A DNA stretch of 64,000 nt from Paraburkholderia hospita (GCF_002902965.1 NZ_CP026106.1:2356001-2420000), one strand, 5' to 3'. Positions 8,498-18,281 are shown, counted from the stretch's first letter. The notes: generated by a model not told the origin, from the letters alone. A program made the numbers and translations.

Positions 8498-8761
8498 TGC
8501 CGCCCCGCACAGGGGCGACGCCTGAAGCACGAAGGCAAAACGCGGATGCCAGCGCACAGGCCAAAGCCACCGAACGGCAACGCATGAAGCACGAAGGCAA
8601 AGCGCGGATGCCAGCGCAAAGGCAAAAGCACCGACCAGCAACGCCAACACCCAAAAGGCAAAAAAAACGAACCACGATGTCGATTCCCCCCACCCTCACC
8701 CGTCGTCATAAATGAAACCCGCCATTCCGCGGTTCCAAACAGGTCAGACAGGAGAAAAAAC

Positions 8762-9199
8762 ATGCGAGTCATGGTAATCGTAAAAGCAACGAGCGACTCA
8801 GAAGCCGGCAAGATGCCCACGACCGAGTTGCTGACAGCAATGGGCCAATACAACGAAGAACTCGTGAAGGCGGGCATCATGCAGGCGGGCGAAGGCCTGC
8901 ACCCAAGCTCACGCGGCAAGCGTGTACGATTCTCGGGCGCAAACCGAACCGTAATCGACGGCCCGTTCGCAGAAACAAAAGAACTGATCGCCGGCTTCTG
9001 GCTCTGGCAGGTGAAATCGATGGAAGAAGCTGTCGAATGGGTCCGACGCTGCCCGAACCCGATGGAAGGCGATTCCGAAATCGAAATTCGTCAGGTCTTC
9101 TCGGCCGAAGATTTCGGCGACGAGTTCACCCCCGAGCTACGAGAGCAGGAAGACCGCCTACGCGCCGAGATCGAACAGCAAACACACAAGCCAACGTAA
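8762..9199 (+). CDS. YCII-related (DGPF domain) protein
   Basis: A 145-residue protein with the family signature IDGPFAETKELIAGFWLWQV around residues 65-85 and the ferredoxin-like start MRVMVIVKAT. DGPF/YCII proteins are often encoded near ECF sigma factors or transport genes and have no settled enzymatic role. A clear AGGAG site precedes the ATG. It starts about 100 bases beyond palindromic element copy A and converges on the ABC operon. Confidence 0.88.
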   Translation: MRVMVIVKATSDSEAGKMPTTELLTAMGQYNEELVKAGIMQAGEGLHPSSRGKRVRFSGANRTVIDGPFAETKELIAGFWLWQVKSMEEAVEWVRRCPNPMEGDSEIEIRQVFSAEDFGDEFTPELREQEDRLRAEIEQQTHKPT

Positions 9200-9230
9200 C
9201 GACAAAGCCCGTCGGCGGCACGTAGCAAAC

Positions 9231-10397
9231 TCACCGCGCACGCAACGCATCAACGATATTCATACGCGCCGCCCGCATCGCGGGCAAAAACCCGCCGACG
9301 AGCCCCATCGTCATCGAAAACGCCAGCGTCTTCAAAACAATCGCCGGCGTGAGGATGAACCGGAACGACAGGTCCGCAAAGGTCTGGAAATTCGTCGTGG
9401 AAAACGACGCAAATTGCATGAAGGCTGCGCATCCCAACCCCGCCAACCCACCGACCAGCCCCAGCAGCACCGCCTCGATCAGAAACGCGGCCAGCACGCT
9501 CGCCCGCTGAAAGCCGAGCGCGCGCAGCGTGCCAATCTCAGCGACGCGATTGGCAACGGACGCGTACATCGTGATCATCGCGCCAATCATCGCGGCAATC
9601 GAAAAGATCGTCGACAGCGTGAAGCCGAGGATGTTGAGAAACGTCGACAGCGCCTTCGACTGGTCGCTATAGAACGTCTGCTCGCGCTTGGCCTCCTCCG
9701 CGAGACGCGGATCGACATCGATATCGGCCCTGAAGCGCTCGAACTGATCGGACTCCGCGATGCGCACCACCATCGACGAATAACTGGTGCGCCGGAACGA
9801 CTGCATCAGCTGATCGACGTCGCCCCAGATTTCCGAATCGAAGCCGCTGCCGCCCGCATCGAAGGTGCCGACCACCGTCCAGTCGCGCTGCGCGAAACGC
9901 AGATGCTCGCCAAGCTGCGTGCCGCTGAAGCCTTTCGCGATGCTGCTGCCCACAATGATCTCCGACGAGCCCGGCGCAAACATGCGCCCCGACGCAAGCG
10001 TCACTTGTGGCCGCAAGCTCATCGCAGCAGGCGATACGCCGCGTATCACCACGTTCGACGGCTTGCCCGTGCCGAGCTTCAGTAGCGAGATCAGCACGAC
10101 GGATTCTTTCGACGCCATCCGCTTGCCATCGCCGCCCATCGCCACGGCAGGATGCATCTCGATCACGTTGGCCTGGCCGCGGTCGATCGCGCTCTGCACC
10201 TCCGTTTCCGCGCCCTTGCGGATCACGACGACGTTGTCCGCTTCGCCCGTCGAAACAAGCGTTTTCTTGAGCCCCGCATCGAGCATCAGCACCGTCGCGA
10301 ACACGAACACCACGAGCGCGAGGCCACCCGCCGTGAGCGCCGTGGTCAGACGGCGCGTCCACAGGTTGCGGGCGATGTACGAAAGCGGGATGGCCAC
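9231..10397 (-). CDS. ABC transporter permease, FtsX/MacB type (second permease)
   Basis: A 388-residue inner-membrane permease: one N-terminal helix (ALTAGGLALVVFVFATVLML), a large periplasmic domain (residues 45-260) and three C-terminal helices with the FtsX-like stretch GTLRALGFQRASVLAAFLIE and the closing RAARMNIVDALRAR. I chose the GTG at 10397, which has an AAAGGC site upstream and lies 25 bases after the previous stop; the annotated-length frame upstream overlaps that gene. Last gene of the adaptor-ATPase-permease-permease operon. Confidence 0.88.
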   Translation of the reverse strand: MAIPLSYIARNLWTRRLTTALTAGGLALVVFVFATVLMLDAGLKKTLVSTGEADNVVVIRKGAETEVQSAIDRGQANVIEMHPAVAMGGDGKRMASKESVVLISLLKLGTGKPSNVVIRGVSPAAMSLRPQVTLASGRMFAPGSSEIIVGSSIAKGFSGTQLGEHLRFAQRDWTVVGTFDAGGSGFDSEIWGDVDQLMQSFRRTSYSSMVVRIAESDQFERFRADIDVDPRLAEEAKREQTFYSDQSKALSTFLNILGFTLSTIFSIAAMIGAMITMYASVANRVAEIGTLRALGFQRASVLAAFLIEAVLLGLVGGLAGLGCAAFMQFASFSTTNFQTFADLSFRFILTPAIVLKTLAFSMTMGLVGGFLPAMRAARMNIVDALRAR

Positions 10398-10422
10398 GTT
10401 GTGCTTGCCTTTAGCGTTGAAC

Positions 10423-11577
10423 TCAGCCGATCGCCCGCAGGCCTTCGACGATCCGCACGCGCGCCGCCTGCAGCGCCGGAATGATGGCAGCAGCCAGCCC
10501 GACGACGAGCGCACACGCGGCCTGCTGCAGCATCGTTTCGCGCGACACGGTGAACACCGGGAACACGCCGCCCGTCGCCTGTTTGAAGAAGCTCGCAGCG
10601 GGTGGTGTCGCGAGCATGCCGAGGCCCGCGCCGACCGTGCAGATCGTCAGCGACTCGCCGAACATCAGCAGCGCGAGAAATCCCGGCCCGAAGCCGAGCG
10701 CCTTGAGCGTCGCGTATTCGGTGGTGCGCTCGCGCGCGCTCATCGCCATCGCGTTCGCCATCACGGCCATGATGATCACGATCACCACGTAGGACACGAG
10801 GCGGATCGCCGCAATGATCTGATTCGACATCGCGACGAAACCGAGTTGAAACGCCTGCTCCGTTTCCGTCAGCGTTTCGGCGAGCGAGTTCTTGAACACG
10901 TTGTCGACGTTGCGGGAAATCGCGGCGGCATCGTCAGGATTGTCGATGCCGACCACGTACACGCCGACCTGATCCGCGCGCCGCCCCGGCATCTTGCGCA
11001 CGGATTCGTTCAGATAGTCCCAGTGAAAGATCATCTGGCGCGTGATCGTCGATTCGTCGCGGCCATCCAGAATGCCACGCACGACGAATTCCCACGTGCC
11101 CGGATAGATCGTCCCCTTGATGGGGATCACATCGCCGACCTTGAAGCCGTACGCGGTCGCAAGCTGCCTGCCGATCAGGCAGCCCTTGCGGTCGCGCTCG
11201 TAATCCGACCGCTGCTGCGCGGGCAGAATGAACTCAGGGTAAAGGTCGAGATAATTGTCCGACACGGCGAACTGCGCGAAGAAATTCTTCGGCTCGCGGT
11301 AAACGCCGCCGAACCAGTTCGAGCGCGCGACCAATGTCACACCGTCCACGCCGCGAATACGGTTCTCGTAGCTGAGCGGCAGCGGGAACGTCAGCGAGAT
11401 CGCGTTGCGCGTCACGAGCCTCGCATTCGATGCGGCAGCCGCGCCCGCATACCACGCGTCGATCACGGTATGCAGCAGCCCGAACGCGAGCACGGCGATC
11501 ATCAGGCCGAGTACGGTCAGCGTCGTGCGCAGCTTGTGCCGCAGCGCGTTGCGCGTGATCAGCTTCAGCAGGTACAT
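10423..11577 (-). CDS. ABC transporter permease, FtsX/MacB type (first permease)
   Basis: A 384-residue permease of the same layout as its downstream neighbour: N-terminal helix (LRTTLTVLGLMIAVLAFGLL), periplasmic domain with a MacB-PCD look, then three helices including ATLKALGFGPGFLALLMFGE and the terminal QAARVRIVEGLRAIG. Two different permease genes imply a heterodimer around one ATPase type. MacB-like systems drive extrusion from the periplasm rather than classic alternating-access transport. Substrate cannot be told from sequence. Confidence 0.9.
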   Translation of the reverse strand: MYLLKLITRNALRHKLRTTLTVLGLMIAVLAFGLLHTVIDAWYAGAAAASNARLVTRNAISLTFPLPLSYENRIRGVDGVTLVARSNWFGGVYREPKNFFAQFAVSDNYLDLYPEFILPAQQRSDYERDRKGCLIGRQLATAYGFKVGDVIPIKGTIYPGTWEFVVRGILDGRDESTITRQMIFHWDYLNESVRKMPGRRADQVGVYVVGIDNPDDAAAISRNVDNVFKNSLAETLTETEQAFQLGFVAMSNQIIAAIRLVSYVVIVIIMAVMANAMAMSARERTTEYATLKALGFGPGFLALLMFGESLTICTVGAGLGMLATPPAASFFKQATGGVFPVFTVSRETMLQQAACALVVGLAAAIIPALQAARVRIVEGLRAIG

Positions 11578-11610
11578 GGCGGCATGATCTCCGATACTGC
11601 CGCGATCGCT

Positions 11611-12318
11611 TCAGCGAGCCGTGCCATCGATCAGCTCTCCCTTCTCCAGATGCACGAGCGCTCTCGCCGCGCCCGCCGCGTGCGCGTCGTGCGTGACCAT
11701 GATGATCGTCTTGCCCAGTTCGCGGTTCAGGCGCTGCAGCATCGCAAGCACTTCTTCGGCGGACGCGCGGTCCAGGTCGCCCGTCGGTTCGTCGGCGACG
11801 ATCAGCGTCGGGTCGGTGATCAGCGCGCGCGCAATTGCGACGCGCTGCTGTTGCCCGCCCGACAGCTCAGACGGGTAATGATGCGCGCGATTGCCCAGAT
11901 TCACCATGTCGAGCACGAGCGCGACGCGCTCGCGGCGCTCCTTGCGCGTCAGGCGCGTGAGCATCAGCGGCAGCTCGATATTCTCGAACGCCGTCAGCAC
12001 GGGCATCAGGTTGTAGAACTGAAAGATGAAGCCGACGTGCGCCGCGCGCCATTGCGCGAGCGCGGATTCTTTGAGCCGCGTGATGTCCAGCCCGCCGACG
12101 CGCAACTCGCCGCCGTCCGGCCGGTCGATGCCCGCAATCAGATTGAGCAGCGTGCTCTTGCCCGAGCCCGACGGCCCCATCAGCGCGATGAAGTCGCCTT
12201 CGCCGATCGCCAGCGTGATGTCGGACAGCACGGGCACGGTCTGCACGCCGCGCCGGTACGATTTGACGAGATGCCGGATATCGACGAGCGGCGGCGTTGC
12301 GTTGATCGGCTGGCTCAC
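11611..12318 (-). CDS. ABC transporter ATP-binding protein, MacB/LolD type
   Basis: A 235-residue ATPase with Walker [11 protein letters not shown]-loop [12 protein letters not shown], signature [15 protein letters not shown], Walker [13 protein letters not shown] and the switch histidine in IIMVTHD. The start is a GTG at 12318 that overlaps the adaptor stop by four bases (GTGA), showing translational coupling; the longer open frame upstream lies inside the adaptor gene. It powers the two FtsX-like permeases downstream. Confidence 0.93.
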   Translation of the reverse strand: MSQPINATPPLVDIRHLVKSYRRGVQTVPVLSDITLAIGEGDFIALMGPSGSGKSTLLNLIAGIDRPDGGELRVGGLDITRLKESALAQWRAAHVGFIFQFYNLMPVLTAFENIELPLMLTRLTRKERRERVALVLDMVNLGNRAHHYPSELSGGQQQRVAIARALITDPTLIVADEPTGDLDRASAEEVLAMLQRLNRELGKTIIMVTHDAHAAGAARALVHLEKGELIDGTAR

Positions 12319-13523
12319 TGTTTCTTCGCCACGGTGACTTTGGCGCCGTCCTTGATGTGCTCGTTCGGCGCGCGCACCAGCACGTCGCCGGGACGCACGC
12401 CGCTCACTTCGACCAGTTCGCCGAGCGTCGCGCCTGTCGTGACGGGTACTTCGCGCACGCGGTCGTCCTTGACGACGAAGGCCACCTTGCGGCCGTCGCG
12501 CTCGACGATGGCAGCCGGCTGTGCCGCGACCACCGGCTTGCGGTCTTCCGGCGGCACCGGCTTCGAAAGAAACGCGATTTTCGCGCTCATGTCGGGCAGC
12601 ACGCGCGCATCGCGATCGACGAAGCGCACCTTGACGAGCACCGTTGCTTTCGAACGGTCGACGGTCGGCACGATGCGCGACACGCTGCCCGCGAGGCGCA
12701 TGTCCGGCAACGCGTCGAGCTGGATCTCGCAAGGCGCGTTCACGGCGATCTTGCCGATATTCGATTCAGCAACGTCGGCTTCGACTTCGAGTGTGTCCAT
12801 GTCGGCAATCGTCACGACGGCGCCCTTGCTGTCCGATGCCTGCGAAAACGGCGTGATGTTGTCGCCGACGTTCGCGTGCTTTTCGATCACTACGCCGTCG
12901 AACGGCGAGCGGATCACGGTCTGATCGACAGCGACCTGCGCGGCCTGTGCGTTCGCCTGCGCAGCCACGATTGCGGCGCGGCTATTGTCGATCGACGCCA
13001 CCGCCTTGTCGTAGCGCGCGACGTCGGCGTCGTATTGGGTCGCGGGGATCGCGCCGTTCGGCGCCAGGATTTTCGAGCGCCGCAGATTGACCTCGGCGTT
13101 CTTCAACTCGGCCTGCTGCAGCGCGAGGTTCGCCTGCGCGACCTTGATCTGCGCCTTCGCCTGCGCAAGCGACGCCTCGACGTCGTTGCTTTCAATCCGC
13201 GCGATGATCTCGTCTTTCTTCACGCGCGTGCCTTCCAGCACGCCGAGCCATTCGAGGCGCCCCTGCGCTTTCGACGAAACGGCCGCCTTGCGCTGCGGCA
13301 CGACATAGCCCGTTGCATTGAGCAGCGTATAGGTTTGCGAGGGATAAGCCGACACCACGGTCGTCGTCTCGACGGTCTGCGGCCCGGCCAGCCTGAGGCC
13401 GACGACGAGCGCGACGACGAGGATTAGCGCGACGACCCCGTAGCCGATCCAGTTGCGCCGGCGGCCACCCGTGGCGACGGCTGGCCGGTCGATTTTCAGC
13501 CGCTTCAGATCGTGATCTGCCAA
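12315..13523 (-). CDS. Periplasmic adaptor (HlyD/MacA-like) of the ABC efflux system
   Basis: A 402-residue membrane-fusion protein: one N-terminal helix (GYGVVALILVVALVVGLRLA), lipoyl half-motifs (GYVVPQRKAAVSSKAQGRLE and later VDQTVIRSPFDGVVI), a coiled-coil hairpin rich in Ala/Gln (residues 120-190) and a beta-barrel/membrane-proximal end. First gene of the efflux operon. The start is uncertain: I favour TTG at 13523 because the protein then begins LADHDLKRLKIDRP, a typical cytoplasmic lead-in; the open frame extends to 13865 without coding character. No outer-membrane channel gene is present. Confidence 0.85.
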   Translation of the reverse strand: MADHDLKRLKIDRPAVATGGRRRNWIGYGVVALILVVALVVGLRLAGPQTVETTTVVSAYPSQTYTLLNATGYVVPQRKAAVSSKAQGRLEWLGVLEGTRVKKDEIIARIESNDVEASLAQAKAQIKVAQANLALQQAELKNAEVNLRRSKILAPNGAIPATQYDADVARYDKAVASIDNSRAAIVAAQANAQAAQVAVDQTVIRSPFDGVVIEKHANVGDNITPFSQASDSKGAVVTIADMDTLEVEADVAESNIGKIAVNAPCEIQLDALPDMRLAGSVSRIVPTVDRSKATVLVKVRFVDRDARVLPDMSAKIAFLSKPVPPEDRKPVVAAQPAAIVERDGRKVAFVVKDDRVREVPVTTGATLGELVEVSGVRPGDVLVRAPNEHIKDGAKVTVAKKQ

Positions 13524-13830
13524 TTTCTTATGTCGTTGCCGCAGGGTTGATGTTGTCGCGCGTCTCGACGCATCGCCACGCCGGCTACTTATAGTGGGTA
13601 AATGGGTCCACAGTATAGCGCCGCGCCCTGCCCGCGTCTGCCCGGGCTGGCATCCCGCTTGCAAGGAAACAGTGCTTGCGCGCAAAACGGCGGGAGTGCT
13701 TACGATTCGGGCCTCGCGTCGTGTGCGGCGTATGCGATAAGCATCCGGCTGCATCGCGCAAGTGTTGACAGGCATCCGCGCTAACGGCTTAGATTCTGGC
13801 CGTTGGCGTTCGATTTCCGAGGGAGACATC

Positions 13831-14688
13831 ATGGAAGAAAAACAAACTGTCGCAGCGGACAGCACTGCCGTACGCGTCGCGCTGTGGCGCGCGATGCATG
13901 TTCAGGTCGACGCGCCGCCGCATGTGCTCGACGACGAAGTCGGCCTGCGGCTCGCCGCGCCCGACGCAAGCTGGCGCGAACGTCCTGACATGGATGCGCA
14001 GGGAACGCGCGGCTATCGCGCGTCGATCGTGGGCCGCGCGCGTTTTATCGAAGACCTGGTTGTGGAGCAGGCGGATCGCGGCGTCGGTCAGTACGTGATC
14101 CTCGGCGCGGGTCTCGATACGTTCGCGCAGCGCAGGCCGCGCATCGCGTCGCGGCTGCGCGTGTTCGAAGTCGATCGGCCGGGCGCGACGTCGTGGAAGC
14201 GCGAGCGTCTGCTCGAACTGGATTACGGCATTCCCGACTGGCTGCGGCTCGTACCCGTCGACTTCGAAGCCGGTCAGTCGTGGTGGGAACAGATTGCGGA
14301 CGCGGGTTTCGATGCGAGCGCGCCCGCCGTAATCGCATCGACGGGCGTCTCGATGTACCTGACGCGCGAGGCGAATCTGGCGACGCTGCGCCAGATCGAG
14401 AAACTCGCGCCAGGCTCGACGCTAGCGATGACGTTTCTTCTACCGCTCGATCTGATCGATCCCGCCGAACGCGCGCAGCATCAGTTCGTCTACGAGCGAG
14501 CGCGGGCAGCGGGCACGCCGTTCGTCAGTTTCTTCAAACCCGTCGAGATGCTCACGCTCGCGCGTGAAGCGGGCTTCAAGGGCGTCAAGCATGTGTCGAC
14601 GGCCGATCTCGTCGAGCGCTATTTTGCGGGCCGGTCCGATGGACTCAGGCCGTCGACGGGTGAAGCGTTTCTCGTTGCGACCACCTGA
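13831..14688 (+). CDS. Class I SAM-dependent methyltransferase (LCM/TIGR00027-like)
   Basis: A 285-residue methyltransferase. Landmarks: YRASIVGRARFIEDLV, the SAM-binding motif I QYVILGAGLDTFAQR, the acidic VFEVDRPGAT, and VIASTGVSMYLTREAN, which together fit the leucine carboxyl methyltransferase-like group of uncharacterised bacterial O-methyltransferases. The ATG at 13831 has a GAGGGAGA site; the frame stays open upstream. Monocistronic and convergent with the tannase-family gene. Substrate unknown. Confidence 0.88.
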   Translation: MEEKQTVAADSTAVRVALWRAMHVQVDAPPHVLDDEVGLRLAAPDASWRERPDMDAQGTRGYRASIVGRARFIEDLVVEQADRGVGQYVILGAGLDTFAQRRPRIASRLRVFEVDRPGATSWKRERLLELDYGIPDWLRLVPVDFEAGQSWWEQIADAGFDASAPAVIASTGVSMYLTREANLATLRQIEKLAPGSTLAMTFLLPLDLIDPAERAQHQFVYERARAAGTPFVSFFKPVEMLTLAREAGFKGVKHVSTADLVERYFAGRSDGLRPSTGEAFLVATT

Positions 14689-14697
14689 AGGTTCATG

Positions 14698-14737
14698 GAC
14701 CGCGCGCCGTCCGTCATGAAGAAGACGGCGCGCGGTC
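14698..14737. terminator. Hairpin between convergent genes
   Basis: A perfect 14-bp stem (GACCGCGCGCCGTC and its complement) with a 12-base loop, placed 9 bases after the methyltransferase stop and 6 before the esterase stop. It lacks a long T-run, so it is a likely but not classic bidirectional terminator. Confidence 0.65.
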
Positions 14738-14742
14738 ATTGC

Positions 14743-16578
14743 CTAGAACCCGTTGGCCGTCTTCCGATAGCTACTCCAGTTGTTGCCGCCCGTGCAGTTC
14801 AGTTGCGAGCCCTGCGCCTGGCACCATGCCTCATAACCCGGCGAGTAGAGCCACTCTCCCATCCAGTTCAGATCGACATGCGTGTCGCCTTGCGCCGACA
14901 CGAAGTTCGACGCGTCGTCGGTGCTGCCCGAGCCGGTGTAGCGCGCCACGGCCGGATACGGGAATACCGGGCGTGTGCGCGTGGTTTGTCCCGTCGAATC
15001 GACGATCGACGCGACGATCTTGCCAGGCTTCGCGCCCGTCTCCGTCCATGACATCAGGGGCGTGAGGATATCGAACGTGTTCGGACCTTCCCCGCCGCCG
15101 CAATGCGCGACGCCCGGGAACAGATAGAGCTTCGCGAAGGCGTCGACGCGCTCGCTGCCCATCAGGTTCTTCATCGCGGTGTAATACTCGATCGTCGAGC
15201 GCGGCGAGATGTGCTGATCTTCGAGGCCATGCCACAACAGCAACTTGCCGCCGCGCCGTTCGAACGGATGCAGGTCGGGGTCGGTGGCTGCGAGATACTT
15301 CGAGGTCGGCACGGTCTTCAGGAACGCATCGATCGTGAACTTCAGATCGCCGAACGCCGCCGACGCATTCGATCCATTGAAGTAGTCGAGGTAGCGCAGG
15401 AACGGCATCACGAAGTTGATGCTGCCGCTCGGCCCTGCATCCGTCGCGGGTACGAACAGACTCCAGTTCAGTTCCGAGCCCCATTCGCGCGAGACGAACG
15501 GCTCCAGACGCGCGCCGCTCGCATCGGTTGCGCCGTCGTGAATCTTGCGCACCACCGTCGCCTCGGCTGCCGACAGGCACGTCGACGCCGCCTGCCCTTT
15601 CGCGCACACCAGCGTCGCGGGATCGAAACGGCAGGCCTGTGGACGGTCGATCACGCCATCCGTCACGCCGTCGATACCATCGCACGCCTTCAATACGGCG
15701 GCATGGACGAGCGGCAGCTTGTCCGCGAGCAGAATGTATTTGCCCGTCTTCGGATCGATGTTCGCGGCGGCCGCCCAGCCATGATGGAAGGTGTTCTGCA
15801 CGATCAGATCATTGGCGGGCGCGCCTGCTGCAATGCCGTCGAAGTCGTCGGGAAAGCGCTGCGCTTCCATCAGCGCTTCGCGCCCGCCATCGGAGCAACC
15901 GTCGAAGTACGCGTACTTCGCAGGCCGCGCGTAGAACTTGTTGATGATCGCCTTCGCCACTTGCGCCGTCGCGTGCTCCGCGCGATACGCGAAGTCGAGC
16001 TTCGCCTTCGGGTCGAGCGCCCATGAACCGTCGTTGCCGCCTTCGTGGCCCATGTCGGTTGCGGCCATCGCGATCTGTCCGTTGGTGACGGGCACGCAGG
16101 TCGAGGCCATCGGCGCGTTGACCGACAGATTCCCGCAGAGCCCGCCGCAGCCCGTTTGCAGATAGCGCTGGGTCCAGCCTTGCGTCGGCAGTTGCAATTC
16201 GAATAGCGATGCACCCGGTCCGATCGTGCCCTTCACATCGCACACGGGTGTGGGCAGCGTGCGCTGGCCGACGGCCGTTCCCGCCGGCAACACGACAGCC
16301 GAGGTGATCGTGACCGTGCCGTCCGTCACGCCGCTCAGGTCGAGTCCCGCGACGGCTGCGCAGTTCATCGCGGGCATCACGGCGGGCAGGTTGGCGAGGC
16401 CCGCTGCCGCGTGCGCGCCGGACGGCCAGGCCATTGCCGCCAGCAGCGACACGAGCAAGGTGAACGCGGCCAGCAGGCGGCGCATGAAGTCATGTTGCAC
16501 ACGTTCTGTCACACGCCCTGCGCTCGCCGCTGTCGGCAAGGCGCACGCAAGCGATCCTGCGTTGCAGATCACACGCAT
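14743..16578 (-). CDS. Exported tannase/feruloyl esterase family hydrolase
   Basis: A 611-residue serine esterase of the tannase family (ester bonds of gallate, ferulate or similar phenolics). The nucleophile elbow is DGCSDGGREAL, the acid/histidine partners fit LLWHGLEDQHISP and PGVAHCGGGEGPNTF, and many paired cysteines suggest an extracytoplasmic enzyme. An AGGAGA site sits just before the ATG at 16578, but an internal ATG at 16485 starts a classic signal peptide (RRLLAAFTLLVSLLAAMA, cleavage after AHA). I give the longer form because of its ribosome-binding site; the shorter one is possible. Confidence 0.9.
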   Translation of the reverse strand: MRVICNAGSLACALPTAASAGRVTERVQHDFMRRLLAAFTLLVSLLAAMAWPSGAHAAAGLANLPAVMPAMNCAAVAGLDLSGVTDGTVTITSAVVLPAGTAVGQRTLPTPVCDVKGTIGPGASLFELQLPTQGWTQRYLQTGCGGLCGNLSVNAPMASTCVPVTNGQIAMAATDMGHEGGNDGSWALDPKAKLDFAYRAEHATAQVAKAIINKFYARPAKYAYFDGCSDGGREALMEAQRFPDDFDGIAAGAPANDLIVQNTFHHGWAAAANIDPKTGKYILLADKLPLVHAAVLKACDGIDGVTDGVIDRPQACRFDPATLVCAKGQAASTCLSAAEATVVRKIHDGATDASGARLEPFVSREWGSELNWSLFVPATDAGPSGSINFVMPFLRYLDYFNGSNASAAFGDLKFTIDAFLKTVPTSKYLAATDPDLHPFERRGGKLLLWHGLEDQHISPRSTIEYYTAMKNLMGSERVDAFAKLYLFPGVAHCGGGEGPNTFDILTPLMSWTETGAKPGKIVASIVDSTGQTTRTRPVFPYPAVARYTGSGSTDDASNFVSAQGDTHVDLNWMGEWLYSPGYEAWCQAQGSQLNCTGGNNWSSYRKTANGF

Positions 16579-16973
16579 CTCTGTCTCCTGTTGTCATCGG
16601 AATGCGGCGCTCGCGCGACGCGCCGCTAGCAGAACAAGCAACCAGTTGCACGCTCAGGATAGCCAACGTAAGGGACGGACACGATTGCCAATTTGGCGCG
16701 ATCCAATCTGTTTTTCTTATCGGCGCGAGGACGACCGCCGCGCTAAGAGTGCGCTAACTCTGCAACGGCAAAATCTTGCGGATGCACCGGGACAAGGCGT
16801 GGCAACGCCTGAAACCACGCGGCCAACGCGGGATTTGCAATCCATCTGCCTGTTTTCAGAAGCGGTGATATGGTGCGCGCAATCGGCGGCGACGCGTGTC
16901 GTCGCCCGCTCACCTCAATGGTGCAGCGTGCGAACCGCACGCCATGCATCCGTCATCGATCAGCGATAAAGAC
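16579..16973. other. Divergent intergenic region, esterase / MFS exporter
   Basis: About 395 bases between divergent genes. It is somewhat AT-richer near 16690-16720 (CCAATTTGGCGCGATCCAAT), where promoters may lie. No gene, hairpin or clear operator was seen. Confidence 0.4.
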
Positions 16974-18230
16974 ATGAACTTCGAAAACAACGCTTCGAGC
17001 AACTCGCTGGATGTCGCCGACGCGACGTCTTCACCGTTGCGAGCATGGCTCGCGGTAGCGTCGGTAACGATTGGCGCATTCGCCTTCGTGACGACGGAAT
17101 TTTTGCCGGTCGGTCTCCTGCCGCAAGTCGCGCAGACCTTCGACGTATTGCCGGGCACCGCCGGCCTCATGGTGACGATTCCCGGCATCATGGCGGCTAT
17201 CTCCGCGCCGGGCCTGATGCTCGCCGCCGGACGCGTGAACCGCCGGCTGATCCTGATCCTGCTGACCGTGATGCTGCTCGCGTCAAATCTGCTGTCGGCG
17301 TTCGCGCCGAATTTCCCGATGATGCTCGTGGGCCGCGCGCTGCTCGGCGCCGCGCTCGGCGGCTTCTGGACACTCGCGCTCGCGGCGGCGGGACGTCTCG
17401 TGAAAGCGCATGAAGCAGCCCGAGCGACCGCGACGATTCTCGCTGGCGTCACCTGCGCGACGGTGATCGGCGTGCCGCTCGGCACCTTCATCGCGAGTTT
17501 CGCTTCGTGGCGCATGTCGTTCATCGCGACGGCCGTGCTCGTGAGCGTCGCGCTGATTGCGCAGATGGCGCTACTGCCGTCGCTGCCGTCGCAAGCAGCG
17601 TTGCGTTTCGCCGATCTCGTGACGCTCGTGCGCCGTCCGTTTCCGCGCAAGAGCCTGTTGATGGTCGCGCTGATTTTCGGCGCGCATTTCTCGTCGTACA
17701 CGTATATCGCGCCGTTTCTGCAGAACGCGCATTTCAGCACGTCGACCATCACCGCGTTGCTGCTCGGCTTCGGCATCATCGGCTTCTTTTCGAACTTCGC
17801 GGTATCGACGTTCGTCGCGCGCAGGCTCAAGGGCTCGCTCGCCACGGTGACCGTGCTGCTGATGTTCGCGTTGCTCACGATGCCCCTGCTCAGCGATATG
17901 GCGCCTGTCGTGACGGGTATGGTGCTCGCGTGGGGCGTGGCGTTCGGCGCGATTCCGCTGTGCGTGAGCGTGTGGATGCAGGAAGCCGCGCCCGATTTAC
18001 CCGAAGCGGGTTCGGCGCTGTTCGTCGGCATCATTCAGGTGGCGATTGCCGTGGGCTCGTCCGTGGGCGGCACGATCGTCGATCACGCCGGTATTCCCGT
18101 CGACTTCTGGTTCGGCAGCGTGCTCGCGATTCTCGGCCTCGTCACGCTGGCGAGTTTCCGCACGCGCAACAACGCCGGGCAGGCCGCCGCGCCTGTGGCG
18201 TCAACCGAGGTTCAGACCGAGTGCGTCTGA
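16974..18230 (+). CDS. MFS transporter, DHA1 (AraJ/YdhP-like) family
   Basis: A 418-residue, 12-helix exporter. The first helix carries FAFVTTEFLPVGLLP, typical of the AraJ/SotB/NepI-type sugar, purine or drug efflux group, followed by PGTAGLMVTIPGIMAAISAP and the A-motif-like ASNLLSAFAPNFPMMLVGR. Start chosen at 16974; an ATG 30 bases upstream is also in frame. It converges on an HxlR regulator. Substrate unknown. Confidence 0.87.
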   Translation: MNFENNASSNSLDVADATSSPLRAWLAVASVTIGAFAFVTTEFLPVGLLPQVAQTFDVLPGTAGLMVTIPGIMAAISAPGLMLAAGRVNRRLILILLTVMLLASNLLSAFAPNFPMMLVGRALLGAALGGFWTLALAAAGRLVKAHEAARATATILAGVTCATVIGVPLGTFIASFASWRMSFIATAVLVSVALIAQMALLPSLPSQAALRFADLVTLVRRPFPRKSLLMVALIFGAHFSSYTYIAPFLQNAHFSTSTITALLLGFGIIGFFSNFAVSTFVARRLKGSLATVTVLLMFALLTMPLLSDMAPVVTGMVLAWGVAFGAIPLCVSVWMQEAAPDLPEAGSALFVGIIQVAIAVGSSVGGTIVDHAGIPVDFWFGSVLAILGLVTLASFRTRNNAGQAAAPVASTEVQTECV

Positions 18231-18281
18231 TGCGTCAAGCGCGGCGTCTTCACGTCGCGTCCTCTACGTCCTTTAGCTCCT

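Larger units (their letters stand above)
7741..8660. repeat. Large composite palindromic element, copy A
   Basis: Non-coding region of about 0.9 kb between the LysR gene and the YCII gene. Both arms carry degenerate tandem units of about 60 bases containing GCGCTGGCATCCGCG (left at 7776, 7834, 7893; right, inverted, at 8541 and 8603). Inside are two copies of a 34-base palindrome (7951, 8464), then long inverted arms (about 7929-8060 against 8391-8521), then an inner 28-bp stem (8154-8292). It closely matches the region 24807-25751. The left end carries TTTGTCTGCGGC, like the terminal repeat of copy B; the right end has no matching terminus and seems eroded. Short frames here are not believable genes. 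Confidence 0.85.

Noticed and set aside
7743-8700. Several frames of 60-200 codons on both strands within palindromic element A (peptides such as GAAPTFLCRRKEK)
   Set aside because: They are translations of the palindromes, occur on both strands in mirror form, and recur in copy B in other frames. No ribosome-binding sites.
9865-12924. A 1019-codon plus-strand frame across the ABC operon
   Set aside because: Antisense of four well-supported genes; an effect of high GC in codon position three. Composition is unlike a real protein.
16743-16949. Minus-strand frame of 68 codons upstream of the MFS exporter
   Set aside because: No ribosome-binding site, no motif, and lies in the divergent promoter region.
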